DNA of 64,000 nucleotides, from the NCBI GenBank assembly GCA_049115735.1, contig JAGDZP010000010.1:62001-126000 (forward strand), read 5' to 3'. The translations under genes and the position numbers were made by a program. The stretch comes from CAXBNB01 sp049115735. Lineage in GTDB: Bacteria; Bacteroidota; Bacteroidia; Cytophagales; Cyclobacteriaceae. The notes beneath the pieces are model-generated. The model saw only the letters and a list, made by a program, of their open reading frames with translations. It was not told where the DNA came from and ran no database searches. Of this stretch, positions 53,555 to 62,218 are shown piece after piece. The stretch's first letter is position 1; each line of letters starts with the position of its first letter.

Positions 53555-54768
53555 GTTTTAAGTATTCAATCACTTTCCAAAACATAATTAATAACAAGTG
53601 GGCTTTTATTGTGCTGATACTACTTTTTGCTTGTGGTGGCAGTGAAGAACCGCTTCCTGAAGAACAGGAAAAACACCTTGTCTCTTCTGAAAAAGTGGGT
53701 AGCATAAATCAGTTTTTGCTTCGAATCGGAATATCACAGTTTGACTTGTCAGAATTGCAAAATGACTTGAAGTATGATGTAGAAATCTATAAGTTGGAAT
53801 ACTCCACTGAATTTCTGGGTGAAAAAATTATTGCTTCTGGTTTAATTGGAATACCAGAATCCGAAGATGCTTTTCCCTTACTTAGTTTTCAACATGGAAC
53901 AATTTCCTCTCACGAAGATGCCCCATCAGAAAATCCTCTTGGAAGCTTTTACTCGGCATTTGCCTCATTGGGCTACATTGCAATTGTGCCTGATTTCATC
54001 GGTTTTGGGAGCTCGTCTGACTACATACATCCATACTATCATAAAGAGTCTTCAGCACAATGTGTTGTAGATATGATCAGAGCGTCGAAAGAGTTCCTGG
54101 AACAGGAGAATCAGGCTTATGAAGAAAAACTGTTCCTTGCTGGCTACTCTGAAGGGGGGTATGTCACAATGGTCACCCATCAACTGATTGAAGAAGAATA
54201 CTCATCCGAATTTAATCTTGTAGCTTCCGCCCCTGCATCCGGAGCTTATGACATAAAGCAGATGCAGGAGTATATGTTCTCCCTTGATATATACAACCAA
54301 CCTTATTATTTAGCCTATGTGGCACATTCTTATGCTAATATCTACGGTTGGACAGGCTTTTACTCAACCATTTTTAACGAGCCATATGCTTCCAAAATTC
54401 TTACCCTTTTCAACGGTACAAGAAGTGGATCTTCTATCAATAATGAATTGACAATTGATATGGAAGAACTTTTGACGATGAACGTTTTGACTGGTATAGA
54501 TAACAATAGCGAGTTTGGTGATTTCGCATCTGCTCTTGAAATTAATAGTCCTCTTAATTGGATTCCGTCAAAACCTATGTACTTGTATCATGGTACTTCA
54601 GATGACTTGATACCATATTCAAACTCGGCCGATACTTACCTTAACTTGATTGATGCTGGCACATCACCTATGACACTAAGCCTCACTCGACTTGACGGCT
54701 ACAATCATGGTACGGGAGTTACTCCTTATATTCTAGGTATGCTCTCGGATTTTGAACAATTGAAATAG
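53551..54768 (+). CDS. Secretory lipase-like alpha/beta hydrolase lipoprotein
   Basis: 405 residues. A signal with lipobox LLFACGGSE. LSFQHGTISSHEDAPSENPL, VPDFIGFGSS, the nucleophile elbow LAGYSEGGY (Ser about 198), GTSDDLIPY (Asp about 350) and GYNHGTG (His about 385) form a full catalytic triad. Resembles the LIP/secretory lipase family. Translationally coupled to murQ (ATGA), though a role in cell-wall recycling is not evident. Confidence 0.87.
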   Translation: MSFKYSITFQNIINNKWAFIVLILLFACGGSEEPLPEEQEKHLVSSEKVGSINQFLLRIGISQFDLSELQNDLKYDVEIYKLEYSTEFLGEKIIASGLIGIPESEDAFPLLSFQHGTISSHEDAPSENPLGSFYSAFASLGYIAIVPDFIGFGSSSDYIHPYYHKESSAQCVVDMIRASKEFLEQENQAYEEKLFLAGYSEGGYVTMVTHQLIEEEYSSEFNLVASAPASGAYDIKQMQEYMFSLDIYNQPYYLAYVAHSYANIYGWTGFYSTIFNEPYASKILTLFNGTRSGSSINNELTIDMEELLTMNVLTGIDNNSEFGDFASALEINSPLNWIPSKPMYLYHGTSDDLIPYSNSADTYLNLIDAGTSPMTLSLTRLDGYNHGTGVTPYILGMLSDFEQLK

Positions 54769-54774
54769 ATCGAA

Positions 54775-55344
54775 ATGCACCAGATTGAACCATTCTACCG
54801 ATGGCTGAAGTATTACGATCCAGCAAAAGATCCCCAGTCTCCGTTTAATGGGAAGGAATACAATTATGAGTTGTATTCTGAGACGATTTATGGATACTAC
54901 ATCGATCCGGCCTGGGATTTTATGGGTTCGGAAACCCTCTACATCAAAATCCTTTATGTAAACTATGAACTTGGCTTTATCATTGTTGAATTCATCGGGG
55001 AGTGGAATGATGCCATCAACAACGATATCATGCTATTTAAAAGGAATATCATCGACGAGATTTCTTTCAAGGGCATCAATCGATTTATTCTGATAGGAGA
55101 GAACATCCTCAACTTCCATGGCTCTGATGATTGCTATTACGAAGAGTGGTTTGAAGAAGTAGAATCCGGATGGATAGCAGCTATTAACTTTCAGCAACAT
55201 GTGCTGGATGAAATGAGTGGCTACAATATCGACTCTTACATCAACTCAGGTGGCAGCCTTCAAATACCTAACTGGCGTACTTTCAATCCTTTATCCTTTT
55301 GCCAGAAAGTGGATGGATTGATTCAGAAGAGGCTAGGTTTATAG
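54775..55344 (+). CDS. Conserved hypothetical protein, no recognised family
   Basis: 189 residues, no signal peptide or membrane helix. Rich in Tyr, Trp and acidic residues (HQIEPFYRWLKYYDPAKD, GYYIDPAWDFMGSETLY, DDCYYEEWFEEVESGW). The N-terminus is polar, the middle (LYIKILYVNYELGFIIVEFIG) looks like beta strands. It starts 6 bp after the lipase stop and so closes the mutS2-murQ run. I do not recognise its function. Confidence 0.75.
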   Translation: MHQIEPFYRWLKYYDPAKDPQSPFNGKEYNYELYSETIYGYYIDPAWDFMGSETLYIKILYVNYELGFIIVEFIGEWNDAINNDIMLFKRNIIDEISFKGINRFILIGENILNFHGSDDCYYEEWFEEVESGWIAAINFQQHVLDEMSGYNIDSYINSGGSLQIPNWRTFNPLSFCQKVDGLIQKRLGL

Positions 55345-55440
55345 ACTGAATTCTCTTATTTCTCCTAGTATTCAAAAAATGACTCTGAATGAGGATAGCT
55401 AATAGACTCAAAATTAATACAGTATAAACACTTATTAATA

Positions 55441-55541
55441 TTCCCGAATTCCTGCCGGCCTTAGGCTGGTGTTCCGGGATCTGTCATTGAATGAACCTTT
55501 ATTTGCTTTCCAGCGGATGCAGGAACGAGTCCGGCAATGGT
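55441..55541. repeat. REP-like palindromic repeat
   Basis: CCCGAATTCCTGCCGGCC (55443-55460) folds on GGCTGGTGTTCCGGG (55464-55478) with a TTA loop and one internal bulge; a wider CATTG/CAATG pair encloses the following segment. Richer in G+C than its surroundings. Text of this kind recurs between genes in Bacteroidota; other copies must be sought outside the window. Confidence 0.5.
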
Positions 55542-55608
55542 CAATTTTTTTGTAGCTGAAACTAACCAATCGAACAATTTGATCATTAGAGTATTCCCAG
55601 CTTCAAGA

Positions 55609-56769
55609 TTATTCTTTTCCCTGCTGCTCTAGGAATTCCACTAGCTTATTGACCAGATAGGTCCTTTGCCAGCCATTTGGTCTTTCTCCCAAACGAACGA
55701 CAACAAGATCATGCTCCGGTACAACAAATACATGTTGGTTATTGGCCCCATTCAATGAATATGTTTTAGATGCAAATGCGGGAATGCCTTCTTTTAGTCC
55801 ATCTGAGCTATCTGCCTCATATATTGCAACATGGTAACCATATGTGTTCTTATTTGGGCTTGGTGTAATCATTTTTTCCATCCATTCTTCCGGAATGATT
55901 CGTTGACCCTTCCATACTCCATTTTGCAGGATTAATCGTCCAAACAGCAACCAGTCTTCTGCCTGGGCAAAGTAGCAGCAGAAGGTCTTCGGCATGCCAC
56001 CTTCCCGATCTAGCCACCACCCAGCATCGGCAGCTCCAAGAGGCAGCCAAAGCCTGGAAGAGGCATATTCCTCTAGTTCTTCTCCTGTAGCACGCTCCAG
56101 AAGTATACCCAGGATTTGTGTATTGGCATTGTTGTAATCATACTTTGTGCCTGGTTTTATTTCTATAGGTATTTCTACCGCTGTACTTTCTACATCATCA
56201 CTAAAATACATGGTGACCAAGTCAGAAAAGAAATCTCCGGTATTGTTATCATTCCTTAGTCCGGATTGCATAAGCATCAAATCCTCAATGCGAATGGTAT
56301 TCCGATCGTCATTGGCCCATTCGGTGATGTATGTAGCAGCGGCTTCTTGCTCACTTTTTATTGTACCTTCGTCTATGGCTATTCCGATAAGCGTATTAAC
56401 GATGGCCTTGGCCATGGACATGGAATTGGTCGTTGACTCATGTGTCTTGCCATGCCAGTATTGCTCTAATTGTAACTTGCCTCTATGAAGTACAAGCAAT
56501 GCGCTACTGTTGTGGTCTTCAGCATAGTTGCTTACGTCATCCAGCGTAACATTGTTAATGCTCAAGCTATTGGCTAGTGCATAGTTGCTGAGGTTGTTGC
56601 CTTTCACTGCTCCCTTAGGCGCGTACCACTCACTGCTAGTGATTTCTGTTGCGGTAGGGTAGGTTAATGCTCTTTGGACACGGGTAAAATTAAGAGCTAT
56701 GAAGGTGCCTAACAGGAGAAAGCACAACAGTATTACTCTGATGGCCCATTTAAGTACTTTTTTTGCCAT
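55609..56769 (-). CDS. Beta-lactamase-family serine hydrolase, membrane-anchored
   Basis: 386 residues. An N-terminal membrane helix (about 8-27) without clear cleavage site. Catalytic S118-M-A-K121 (SxxK) and Y212-x-N214 are seen in SMSMAKAIVNTLIG and YDYNNANTQILG. The class C/esterase-type fold of this family includes D-aminopeptidases, esterases and 6-aminohexanoate hydrolases (NylB-like); the HVFVVPEHDLVVVRLG strand supplies the third element. Substrate unknown; resistance is not implied. Confidence 0.88.
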   Translation of the reverse strand: MAKKVLKWAIRVILLCFLLLGTFIALNFTRVQRALTYPTATEITSSEWYAPKGAVKGNNLSNYALANSLSINNVTLDDVSNYAEDHNSSALLVLHRGKLQLEQYWHGKTHESTTNSMSMAKAIVNTLIGIAIDEGTIKSEQEAAATYITEWANDDRNTIRIEDLMLMQSGLRNDNNTGDFFSDLVTMYFSDDVESTAVEIPIEIKPGTKYDYNNANTQILGILLERATGEELEEYASSRLWLPLGAADAGWWLDREGGMPKTFCCYFAQAEDWLLFGRLILQNGVWKGQRIIPEEWMEKMITPSPNKNTYGYHVAIYEADSSDGLKEGIPAFASKTYSLNGANNQHVFVVPEHDLVVVRLGERPNGWQRTYLVNKLVEFLEQQGKE

Positions 56770-56969
56770 TGATATTTAAGAAATGCATAATAGTTTAGTA
56801 CCATAGCACGCCAAATGTAGAGAGTTTTGTTGGTTTCTTTACATCGTTTCATCAAAGCTGTTCATCTCCAATTTTTCATTTAATAAATCAAGGTAGGCAG
56901 TAATAGCTCAATCACAAGTGCCGTAAATAGCTCCTTCAGTTTTTGTTTTAATACTAAACGAAGAATAGA

Positions 56970-58505
56970 CTATTGCTCTAAAGGAATGAACTGCTTGTAG
57001 TGTTCGTAGCGGTTGAAAATCTCCTTGACATAATTGACAGGCTCTCTGCCACGTACATAGCCATATTTGATCATTGGTTTATTGAAATTTTTTGGTGCAC
57101 TCAATGCCAATACCATTGACTCCACATGGTTAGTCCATTGTGTAGGGTCAAGGTTATTGTGCTTAGCCAGGCGTTGAGCGTCTTTCATATGACCATAACC
57201 GCAATTATAGGCTGCCAGCATAAATTTGATTCTGTTAAGTGAATCAGGAATATCAGAAAAACTCTTGTGAAGCCAGGTCAGATATGCACTACCTCCTCGA
57301 AGACTTTGCTCAGGATTGTTCAAATTTTTAACTCCATATGACTTGGCAGTGACGGGCATCATTTGCATAAGTCCTTTTGCTCCGGCCCATGAACTAGCCT
57401 TCGGATCGAACCTGGATTCCTGGTAAACCTGCGATGCGAGCAGCCTCCAGTCCCAACCAACTCCTATTGCATATTTCTTTATGAGATTGTCATATTCACT
57501 TATCTGGTGATTGTTTAGGCTATAAAAATCGCTTCGTGTTCTGCTTCTAAAAGTCCTCTTATTCTTAAAGTACTTATTGTATATTACGTTGTAATCGGTC
57601 TGGTTCCTTTCACTCAATATCCATCTATTGATCACCTTTCTAAATTCTGGCGACTTCTTTCTGGTGACCCAGGCTATCCGCTGTGAAAAAGAAACTGGCA
57701 CGTCAATTTTCAATATAGGATGGTAGGATGCGTTGATCCTAGCTAGGTTTTCATCTGCTATAGTATACTTGATTTCCCCTTCTATCACTTTGCTGATGAT
57801 TTCGTCTGTTGATAATCCACTTTCCAAGGTGTCTATGTAGATGGTACCACCAATTTCATTTGACAGGCTCATCATACGCTCATAGTATGCAGAATTCCTG
57901 CGAATAGAAACGGTATCATCTATCAATCCTATTGGGTTATGAATCAATTGCTTTTGGAGTGCGCTCCACTTTAGGTTGCGGTAGTTATCCGGTTGTTTCT
58001 GCACCAATACTTGACGAGTTAGGTATAGGTATTCAGTAAAGTCTACTTCCCATTTTCTCTGGTTAGTGATGGTCATTCCATGGGCAATCAGGTCTACATC
58101 TCCTCGGTTCAATACCTCAAATTCGTTATCGAGATTCGTAGAGATGACAAGTTCCAACTCTAGATCAAGGTGTGATGCTAACCGTTCCAGTAGTTCATAC
58201 TCAAAACCCATGGGCTGACCTTTATAAAGGAAGTAACTAGTGCTGCTGTAAATGATTAAAGCTCGCAATACACCATCTTTCCTGATGTCCTCAAGATCTC
58301 GATCTATAGACTTTTCAACTATCCAATTGATGGCTTGCTCAGTCTGAAATGCTGTTGTATCGTGAGTGGCCGTTTTGGTCAAAGAGTCCTTTTTTGTAGG
58401 ATCAGAGAGTATACTTGTGTTGCTTTTATTATCTCCTGATGACTGACATGCAGAGATAACTAAGAAGGTCAATAAGAAAACAAGGCTATGGTGTTGTTTG
58501 TACAT
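56970..58505 (-). CDS. MltF-like lytic transglycosylase with solute-binding domain
   Basis: 511 residues. Lipobox VISACQSS (Cys 20). Residues ~60-310 are a family 3 solute-binding fold (ALIIYSSTSYFLYKGQPMGFEYELLERLA, VDLIAHGMTITNQRKW), and ~345-500 an SLT domain: LLASQVYQESRFDPKASSW with the catalytic Glu (about 371), AGAKGLMQMMPVTAKSYG, MLAAYNCGYGHM. This is the E. coli MltF layout: the first domain may sense muropeptides. Cleaves glycan strands with anhydro ends. Confidence 0.93.
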   Translation of the reverse strand: MYKQHHSLVFLLTFLVISACQSSGDNKSNTSILSDPTKKDSLTKTATHDTTAFQTEQAINWIVEKSIDRDLEDIRKDGVLRALIIYSSTSYFLYKGQPMGFEYELLERLASHLDLELELVISTNLDNEFEVLNRGDVDLIAHGMTITNQRKWEVDFTEYLYLTRQVLVQKQPDNYRNLKWSALQKQLIHNPIGLIDDTVSIRRNSAYYERMMSLSNEIGGTIYIDTLESGLSTDEIISKVIEGEIKYTIADENLARINASYHPILKIDVPVSFSQRIAWVTRKKSPEFRKVINRWILSERNQTDYNVIYNKYFKNKRTFRSRTRSDFYSLNNHQISEYDNLIKKYAIGVGWDWRLLASQVYQESRFDPKASSWAGAKGLMQMMPVTAKSYGVKNLNNPEQSLRGGSAYLTWLHKSFSDIPDSLNRIKFMLAAYNCGYGHMKDAQRLAKHNNLDPTQWTNHVESMVLALSAPKNFNKPMIKYGYVRGREPVNYVKEIFNRYEHYKQFIPLEQ

Positions 58506-58875
58506 GCTAGTCGACCGGTTAAAACACGTTTTTAGAAAAAAGAACCTTAATAGCTTCCGATGTTATCTAAAGGTAGACCTAAATTTGTTAAAAGACGAAA
58601 ATTTGCTCAATTGGAGCTTGGTTCAGTATTGTGTTTCAATGATAATAGCCCGCACAGATAAAAAACTGAACATAGCAGGATGTCAGAATAACCTGGACAG
58701 GTTATAGTCTTTGGTGATACTACATTTAAAAACTTTATTCTATTTAAGCGTATACAGAAACATGTTGCAAACGAACTGCCAAATGAACTTCATTATTTGG
58801 TTTCTTGCCCTGGTTCCTGTTCTATCCAGTATCGAATACTCGTGCTATAGTCAGTATAATGCCGATACTTACCAT
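58506..58875. other. Intergenic stretch without convincing gene
   Basis: Holds a 69-codon + strand frame from 58498 and a 40-codon one from 58762, neither with family likeness or a good leader. No terminator or tRNA-like fold seen. It probably contains the promoter of the MltF-like gene. Confidence 0.4.
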
Positions 58876-59262
58876 TCATTGTAAATCTTCAATTAGCGTT
58901 AACATCAGTTTCCCATATCTTTCTTTGGAGTTATTTGCATCAATTTGATATGTGTAATAGCCATTTTTTAGAGGAGTTTCCCCTACATAATCGAATGGTT
59001 GTATGGTGTACGTTTCTCCATCAATCTCTAGTTGAATGTAAGCATAGCGATATGCCTTGATGAATCTTTTATATTCAGTTGACTGTCCAGCGTCAATATC
59101 TTCAAAACCAGCTCTTCCAAAGCCCGTGTCAACCTCAATATTTTTAAAATCGAATTCACTTACATTGGATAACCTAATATTTACCTGAGATGTAGAAATT
59201 CCATCAGCTAAACAACCAAGCAATACTGAGGCTGAAAGTACAATAACAAATAATCTCTTCAT
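58876..59262 (-). CDS. Small lipoprotein of unknown function
   Basis: 128 residues, signal with lipobox LLGCLADG (Cys about 17). The mature part is beta-rich: VNIRLSNVSEFDFKNIEVD, FEDIDAGQSTEYKRF, AYIQLEIDGETYTIQPFDYVGE, which looks like a single Ig-like fold. A perfect -7 box lies 77-84 bp upstream. Not recognised beyond that. Confidence 0.8.
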   Translation of the reverse strand: MKRLFVIVLSASVLLGCLADGISTSQVNIRLSNVSEFDFKNIEVDTGFGRAGFEDIDAGQSTEYKRFIKAYRYAYIQLEIDGETYTIQPFDYVGETPLKNGYYTYQIDANNSKERYGKLMLTLIEDLQ

Positions 59263-59338
59263 AGTTTTACTTTTCTCAAGTTTAAAGTTTAAAAGCTGTT
59301 TGAGTAATAACTAAAACGACTGTCCAATCGGTTCCTTG

Positions 59339-59346
59339 CAAAATTA
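59339..59346 (-). promoter_or_regulatory. -7 box for the small lipoprotein gene
   Basis: Minus strand reads TAATTTTG, perfect TAnnTTTG; start site near 59332, leader ~70 nt. Confidence 0.4.
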
Positions 59347-59417
59347 TTACTTTTCGTTTTTTGCCTATGTTAAATATTTGGTGGCGAACGTACTACACCT
59401 GGTTAGGGCATTCCGTC

Positions 59418-59477
59418 AGAGTCATCTTCAAGGGACTCTGATTTCCTGGATTCTCAGAGTTTTCAAAGAATGACTCT
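59418..59477. repeat. Imperfect inverted repeat, possible decayed mobile/REP element
   Basis: Arms 59418-59441 and 59454-59477 (ends AGAGTCAT and ATGACTCT, inner parts ACTCTGA/TCAGAGT) form a ~24-bp stem with mismatches. TCAAAGAATGACTCT in the right arm closely resembles TCAAAAAATGACTCT at 55371-55385, so the two intergenic regions share sequence. Confidence 0.5.
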
Positions 59478-59511
59478 TAGGGGTAAATGTATGTCAAGCC
59501 GATTGCCAGGT

Positions 59512-59901
59512 CTATATGAGATTGTATTTTCTTAGCTCTGCATTTAAGGCATCCAGCGAAGTAAGTTCAATGACATTGGTATTGATCTTTAGTTTTTTGC
59601 GATCTGTTTCTATAATGTATTCTCCATTAGATTCTTTGATTTTTATAGACTCTGAAAGCTTGATTGATTTTTCGTCCATAAAGTTGTTGAGAATCAATAA
59701 GTCTTCCTTGATGGTTAGATAAGGTGTACGGTACATGTGGACAAATTGGGCAATATTGAAGAATCCCACGACCAGCCATGTAAATAGCCAATAATTGTTT
59801 TTAGCGACTGCTACCTGGACAATGGTAACAGCCAACCACAGTCCTCCAAATATGACGTAGTTTCTTAATCGATTCTTTTTGTATTGAATATTCATAAACA
59901 T
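59512..59901 (-). CDS. Small two-helix membrane protein
   Basis: 129 residues. Two hydrophobic segments (YVIFGGLWLAVTIVQVAVA and YWLFTWLVVGFFNIAQFVHM), then a soluble beta-rich part (LTIKEDLLILNNFMDEKSIKLS, IIETDRKKLKIN) resembling a bacterial PH-like domain. Could begin at ATG 59901 or 59895. Unknown function; lies 44 bp after the sulfatase gene on the same strand. Confidence 0.7.
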   Translation of the reverse strand: MFMNIQYKKNRLRNYVIFGGLWLAVTIVQVAVAKNNYWLFTWLVVGFFNIAQFVHMYRTPYLTIKEDLLILNNFMDEKSIKLSESIKIKESNGEYIIETDRKKLKINTNVIELTSLDALNAELRKYNLI

Positions 59902-59945
59902 TTCTTATCAATATGTCAGGTGACTCTGCTAATCGCTGGACGAAA

Positions 59946-61538
59946 TTATTCTGTGACAGGCAGCATCTTATCATAGAAGTATTCTGGAAATTCTCCTTGT
60001 TTCGACTTTTTCGGATTGCGGTTATAGAATTTCCTTCCTCTGTCTTCATGGAAGGGGATGTCATTACCATTAGTCTCCTGTAATATTTTAAACATTTCTT
60101 TTTTCATACTTGCTACCCTTTCCTTGTGTTCCGGTAGATTGATCAGGTTGTATCTTTCCTCTGGGTCATTTTTAATGTCATAAAGCTCATCAGTATCCCA
60201 GATGCCATGGTAGCGAATATACTTGTAGCGGCTATCCCTGAGCGCATGAGTAGTGGGTGTCTGTGGATAATTCCATTCCCAGAAGTATTCATACAAAAAC
60301 GACTCACGCCATTCCGTTTGCTCCCCACTTACTACTTTCAAGAAGCTCTCGCCGTGCATGTGTTTAGGTTTTGGTATGCCTGCAGCTTCTAGTAAAGTTG
60401 GCGCAATGTCGATGTTGGCTACATTTTCAGACACAACTGGACGAGCTTTGTTTTGCATACTCTTGGGTAGTTTCATCAGTAGAGGTACTCGCATTGAGGT
60501 TTCATAAGCCGCTCTTTTGTCAATCAATCCATGCTCTCCAAAGAAAAATCCATTGTCTCCCATGTACACAAATAGTGTGTTATCCAGCTCTCCAATTTTT
60601 TCAAGATGCTCCAACGTTCGGCTTACCGCATCGTCGATTGGAACCAATGCTTCACAATATCTTTTATAGTAATACTCCAAATCAAAGTCTTCGAGGTTGT
60701 ATCCATAATCGGACCCATGCCGACTATTGCGCTGATTATTTACCCACTTTGGTTTCCCTGCTCTATTTTCCGGTGTAACGTAGTAATCGGCTGGTGGCGT
60801 CCATTTTTCATTTTTAAACATATCCCGATCTTCATCCCTGGGAACAAAGTCGGAGTGAACACCTTTATGCGAAACATAAAGAAAGAATGGCTTCTCTTTA
60901 TGTTCTCTATTGTTCATCCAATCCAGCGACATATCTGTCAACTCATCAGTGATATAGCCCTTTTGAGGTACTTTTTTTCCATTGATGTTGTATCCATCAT
61001 AATTGATTTGAGGTACTATCCGGCTGGTACCATGACCATCGGGATAATAAGTGCCTTGCCCTCGGAAAGCTGCCCAATGATCAAAACCTCGTTGCGGTTC
61101 GTTTTCATTGCCCATATGCCACTTGCCCAAAAAGGCAGTTTCATAGCCTGCTTTCTGTAGATACTGTGGGAAAAAAATCAGGTCACGATTTACTTCATGA
61201 TAGTTGTCAACCACCCTATGCTGATGTGCATAAAGTCCGGTCAGAATAGACGCTCGGCTTGGAGAGGATAAAGAGGTAGTGACAAATGCATTTTTGAAGA
61301 AAACACCCTCATTGGCTATTCGGTCAAATCCCGGAGTTTTTAAAAATGGATGACCTAAAAATCCCATGCAGTCATAGCGATGGTCATCGGTGAGGAAGAA
61401 AACGATGTTGGGTTTGTCGCTGATGGCAGGTTTAGATGATTCCTGTTCATTTACAGGCCTACAGGATAATAAACAGCTCACCAGCAAAACAGTAAGGCTC
61501 ATCCAAGAGCTCTGATTTTTTAATGTAATCATTTTCAT
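59946..61538 (-). CDS. Ser-type sulfatase (S1 family)
   Basis: 530 residues; N-terminal signal with lipobox-like LLSC (Cys about 26). NIVFFLTDDHRYDCMGFLG binds calcium; SSPSRASILTG holds S91-x-P-x-R95, the formylglycine site with Ser rather than Cys, so maturation needs an anaerobic-type radical SAM sulfatase-maturing enzyme (not in this window). AFLGKWHMG and YMGDNGFFFGEHGLIDKR are further S1 marks. Probably desulfates algal or animal polysaccharides or acts on small sulfate esters. Confidence 0.94.
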   Translation of the reverse strand: MKMITLKNQSSWMSLTVLLVSCLLSCRPVNEQESSKPAISDKPNIVFFLTDDHRYDCMGFLGHPFLKTPGFDRIANEGVFFKNAFVTTSLSSPSRASILTGLYAHQHRVVDNYHEVNRDLIFFPQYLQKAGYETAFLGKWHMGNENEPQRGFDHWAAFRGQGTYYPDGHGTSRIVPQINYDGYNINGKKVPQKGYITDELTDMSLDWMNNREHKEKPFFLYVSHKGVHSDFVPRDEDRDMFKNEKWTPPADYYVTPENRAGKPKWVNNQRNSRHGSDYGYNLEDFDLEYYYKRYCEALVPIDDAVSRTLEHLEKIGELDNTLFVYMGDNGFFFGEHGLIDKRAAYETSMRVPLLMKLPKSMQNKARPVVSENVANIDIAPTLLEAAGIPKPKHMHGESFLKVVSGEQTEWRESFLYEYFWEWNYPQTPTTHALRDSRYKYIRYHGIWDTDELYDIKNDPEERYNLINLPEHKERVASMKKEMFKILQETNGNDIPFHEDRGRKFYNRNPKKSKQGEFPEYFYDKMLPVTE

Positions 61539-61623
61539 TTTTTTAGAATCACCACTAAGGGTCTTGTATATAGTCTGCGTCCTACAGGGCAGGTGCTTTA
61601 TTTATGTTGTGTGGCGTTGTATT

Positions 61624-61944
61624 TTACATATAGTCTTCTCTTATTGGGTAAAATGTGTCAATAATTTTGCAGTCTGTAACTGCTTTTCCAGAATGTTCGA
61701 CATTAGATGGAATGACAGCTACTTTTCCTTGGGTGAGTGAATAAGTTTTTTCCTCAATTGTCAGTTCAAATTCTCCCTCTATTACTTTAGCTATTTGTTC
61801 GTGAACATGAGAGTGCCTAGGCAGAGTACTTCCTGCTTTTACATCCCAAAAGGCAAATGTTACATTATCAGAATGTACGAATTTGCCCTTAAACCCAGGA
61901 AATACTTCTTTGTATTCTGCTTTTTCTAAATCAATAATTGCCAT
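61624..61944 (-). CDS. Cupin domain protein
   Basis: 106 residues, single cupin. Motif 1 is seen in STLPRHSHVHEQIAKVIEGEFEL (two His and a Glu/Gln ligand) and motif 2 in KVAVIPSNVEHSGKAV. Resembles RmlC-like small cupins that bind a metal; no substrate can be assigned. Short leader, upstream of the sulfatase on the same strand (85 bp). Confidence 0.9.
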   Translation of the reverse strand: MAIIDLEKAEYKEVFPGFKGKFVHSDNVTFAFWDVKAGSTLPRHSHVHEQIAKVIEGEFELTIEEKTYSLTQGKVAVIPSNVEHSGKAVTDCKIIDTFYPIREDYM

Positions 61945-62218
61945 ATCTATTATTTTAATAATTCTTCGGAGAGTAAAAGACTGATGACTGCTCCTGCTTC
62001 AATAACTTTAACTCTGTAATTTACAGTTCCTCAATCATATTCGCAGCGCCAGTTGATACTCATTATCAAAAAAGCCTTAGAGTCGGATAAAGCTTTTGGT
62101 TGCTTGGAAATGCGACTGCTCGAGATGATGAATTTTATTCATTAAGTTGTTTATGCTAATGGTTTGTTTATAGTATGAATCCCCAAGGTTATACACTATA
62201 CACCTTGATGTGCGTAGC

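Noticed and set aside
55609..56769. Antibiotic resistance beta-lactamase
   Set aside because: SxxK and YxN are present but the sequence fits esterase/NylB-like relatives; resistance cannot be claimed.
58498..58707. 69-codon + strand frame
   Set aside because: Overlaps the MltF-like start, has no family likeness and no leader; composition is that of A/T-rich intergenic DNA.
58762..58884. 40-codon + strand frame with a hydrophobic start
   Set aside because: Signal-like stretch but no mature part, and its end overlaps the lipoprotein gene on the other strand.
61945..62218. Possible gene fragment or terminator in the cupin-toroid gap
   Set aside because: A 37-codon open stretch on + has no recognisable homology and the AAAAGC/GCTTTT pair is too weak.
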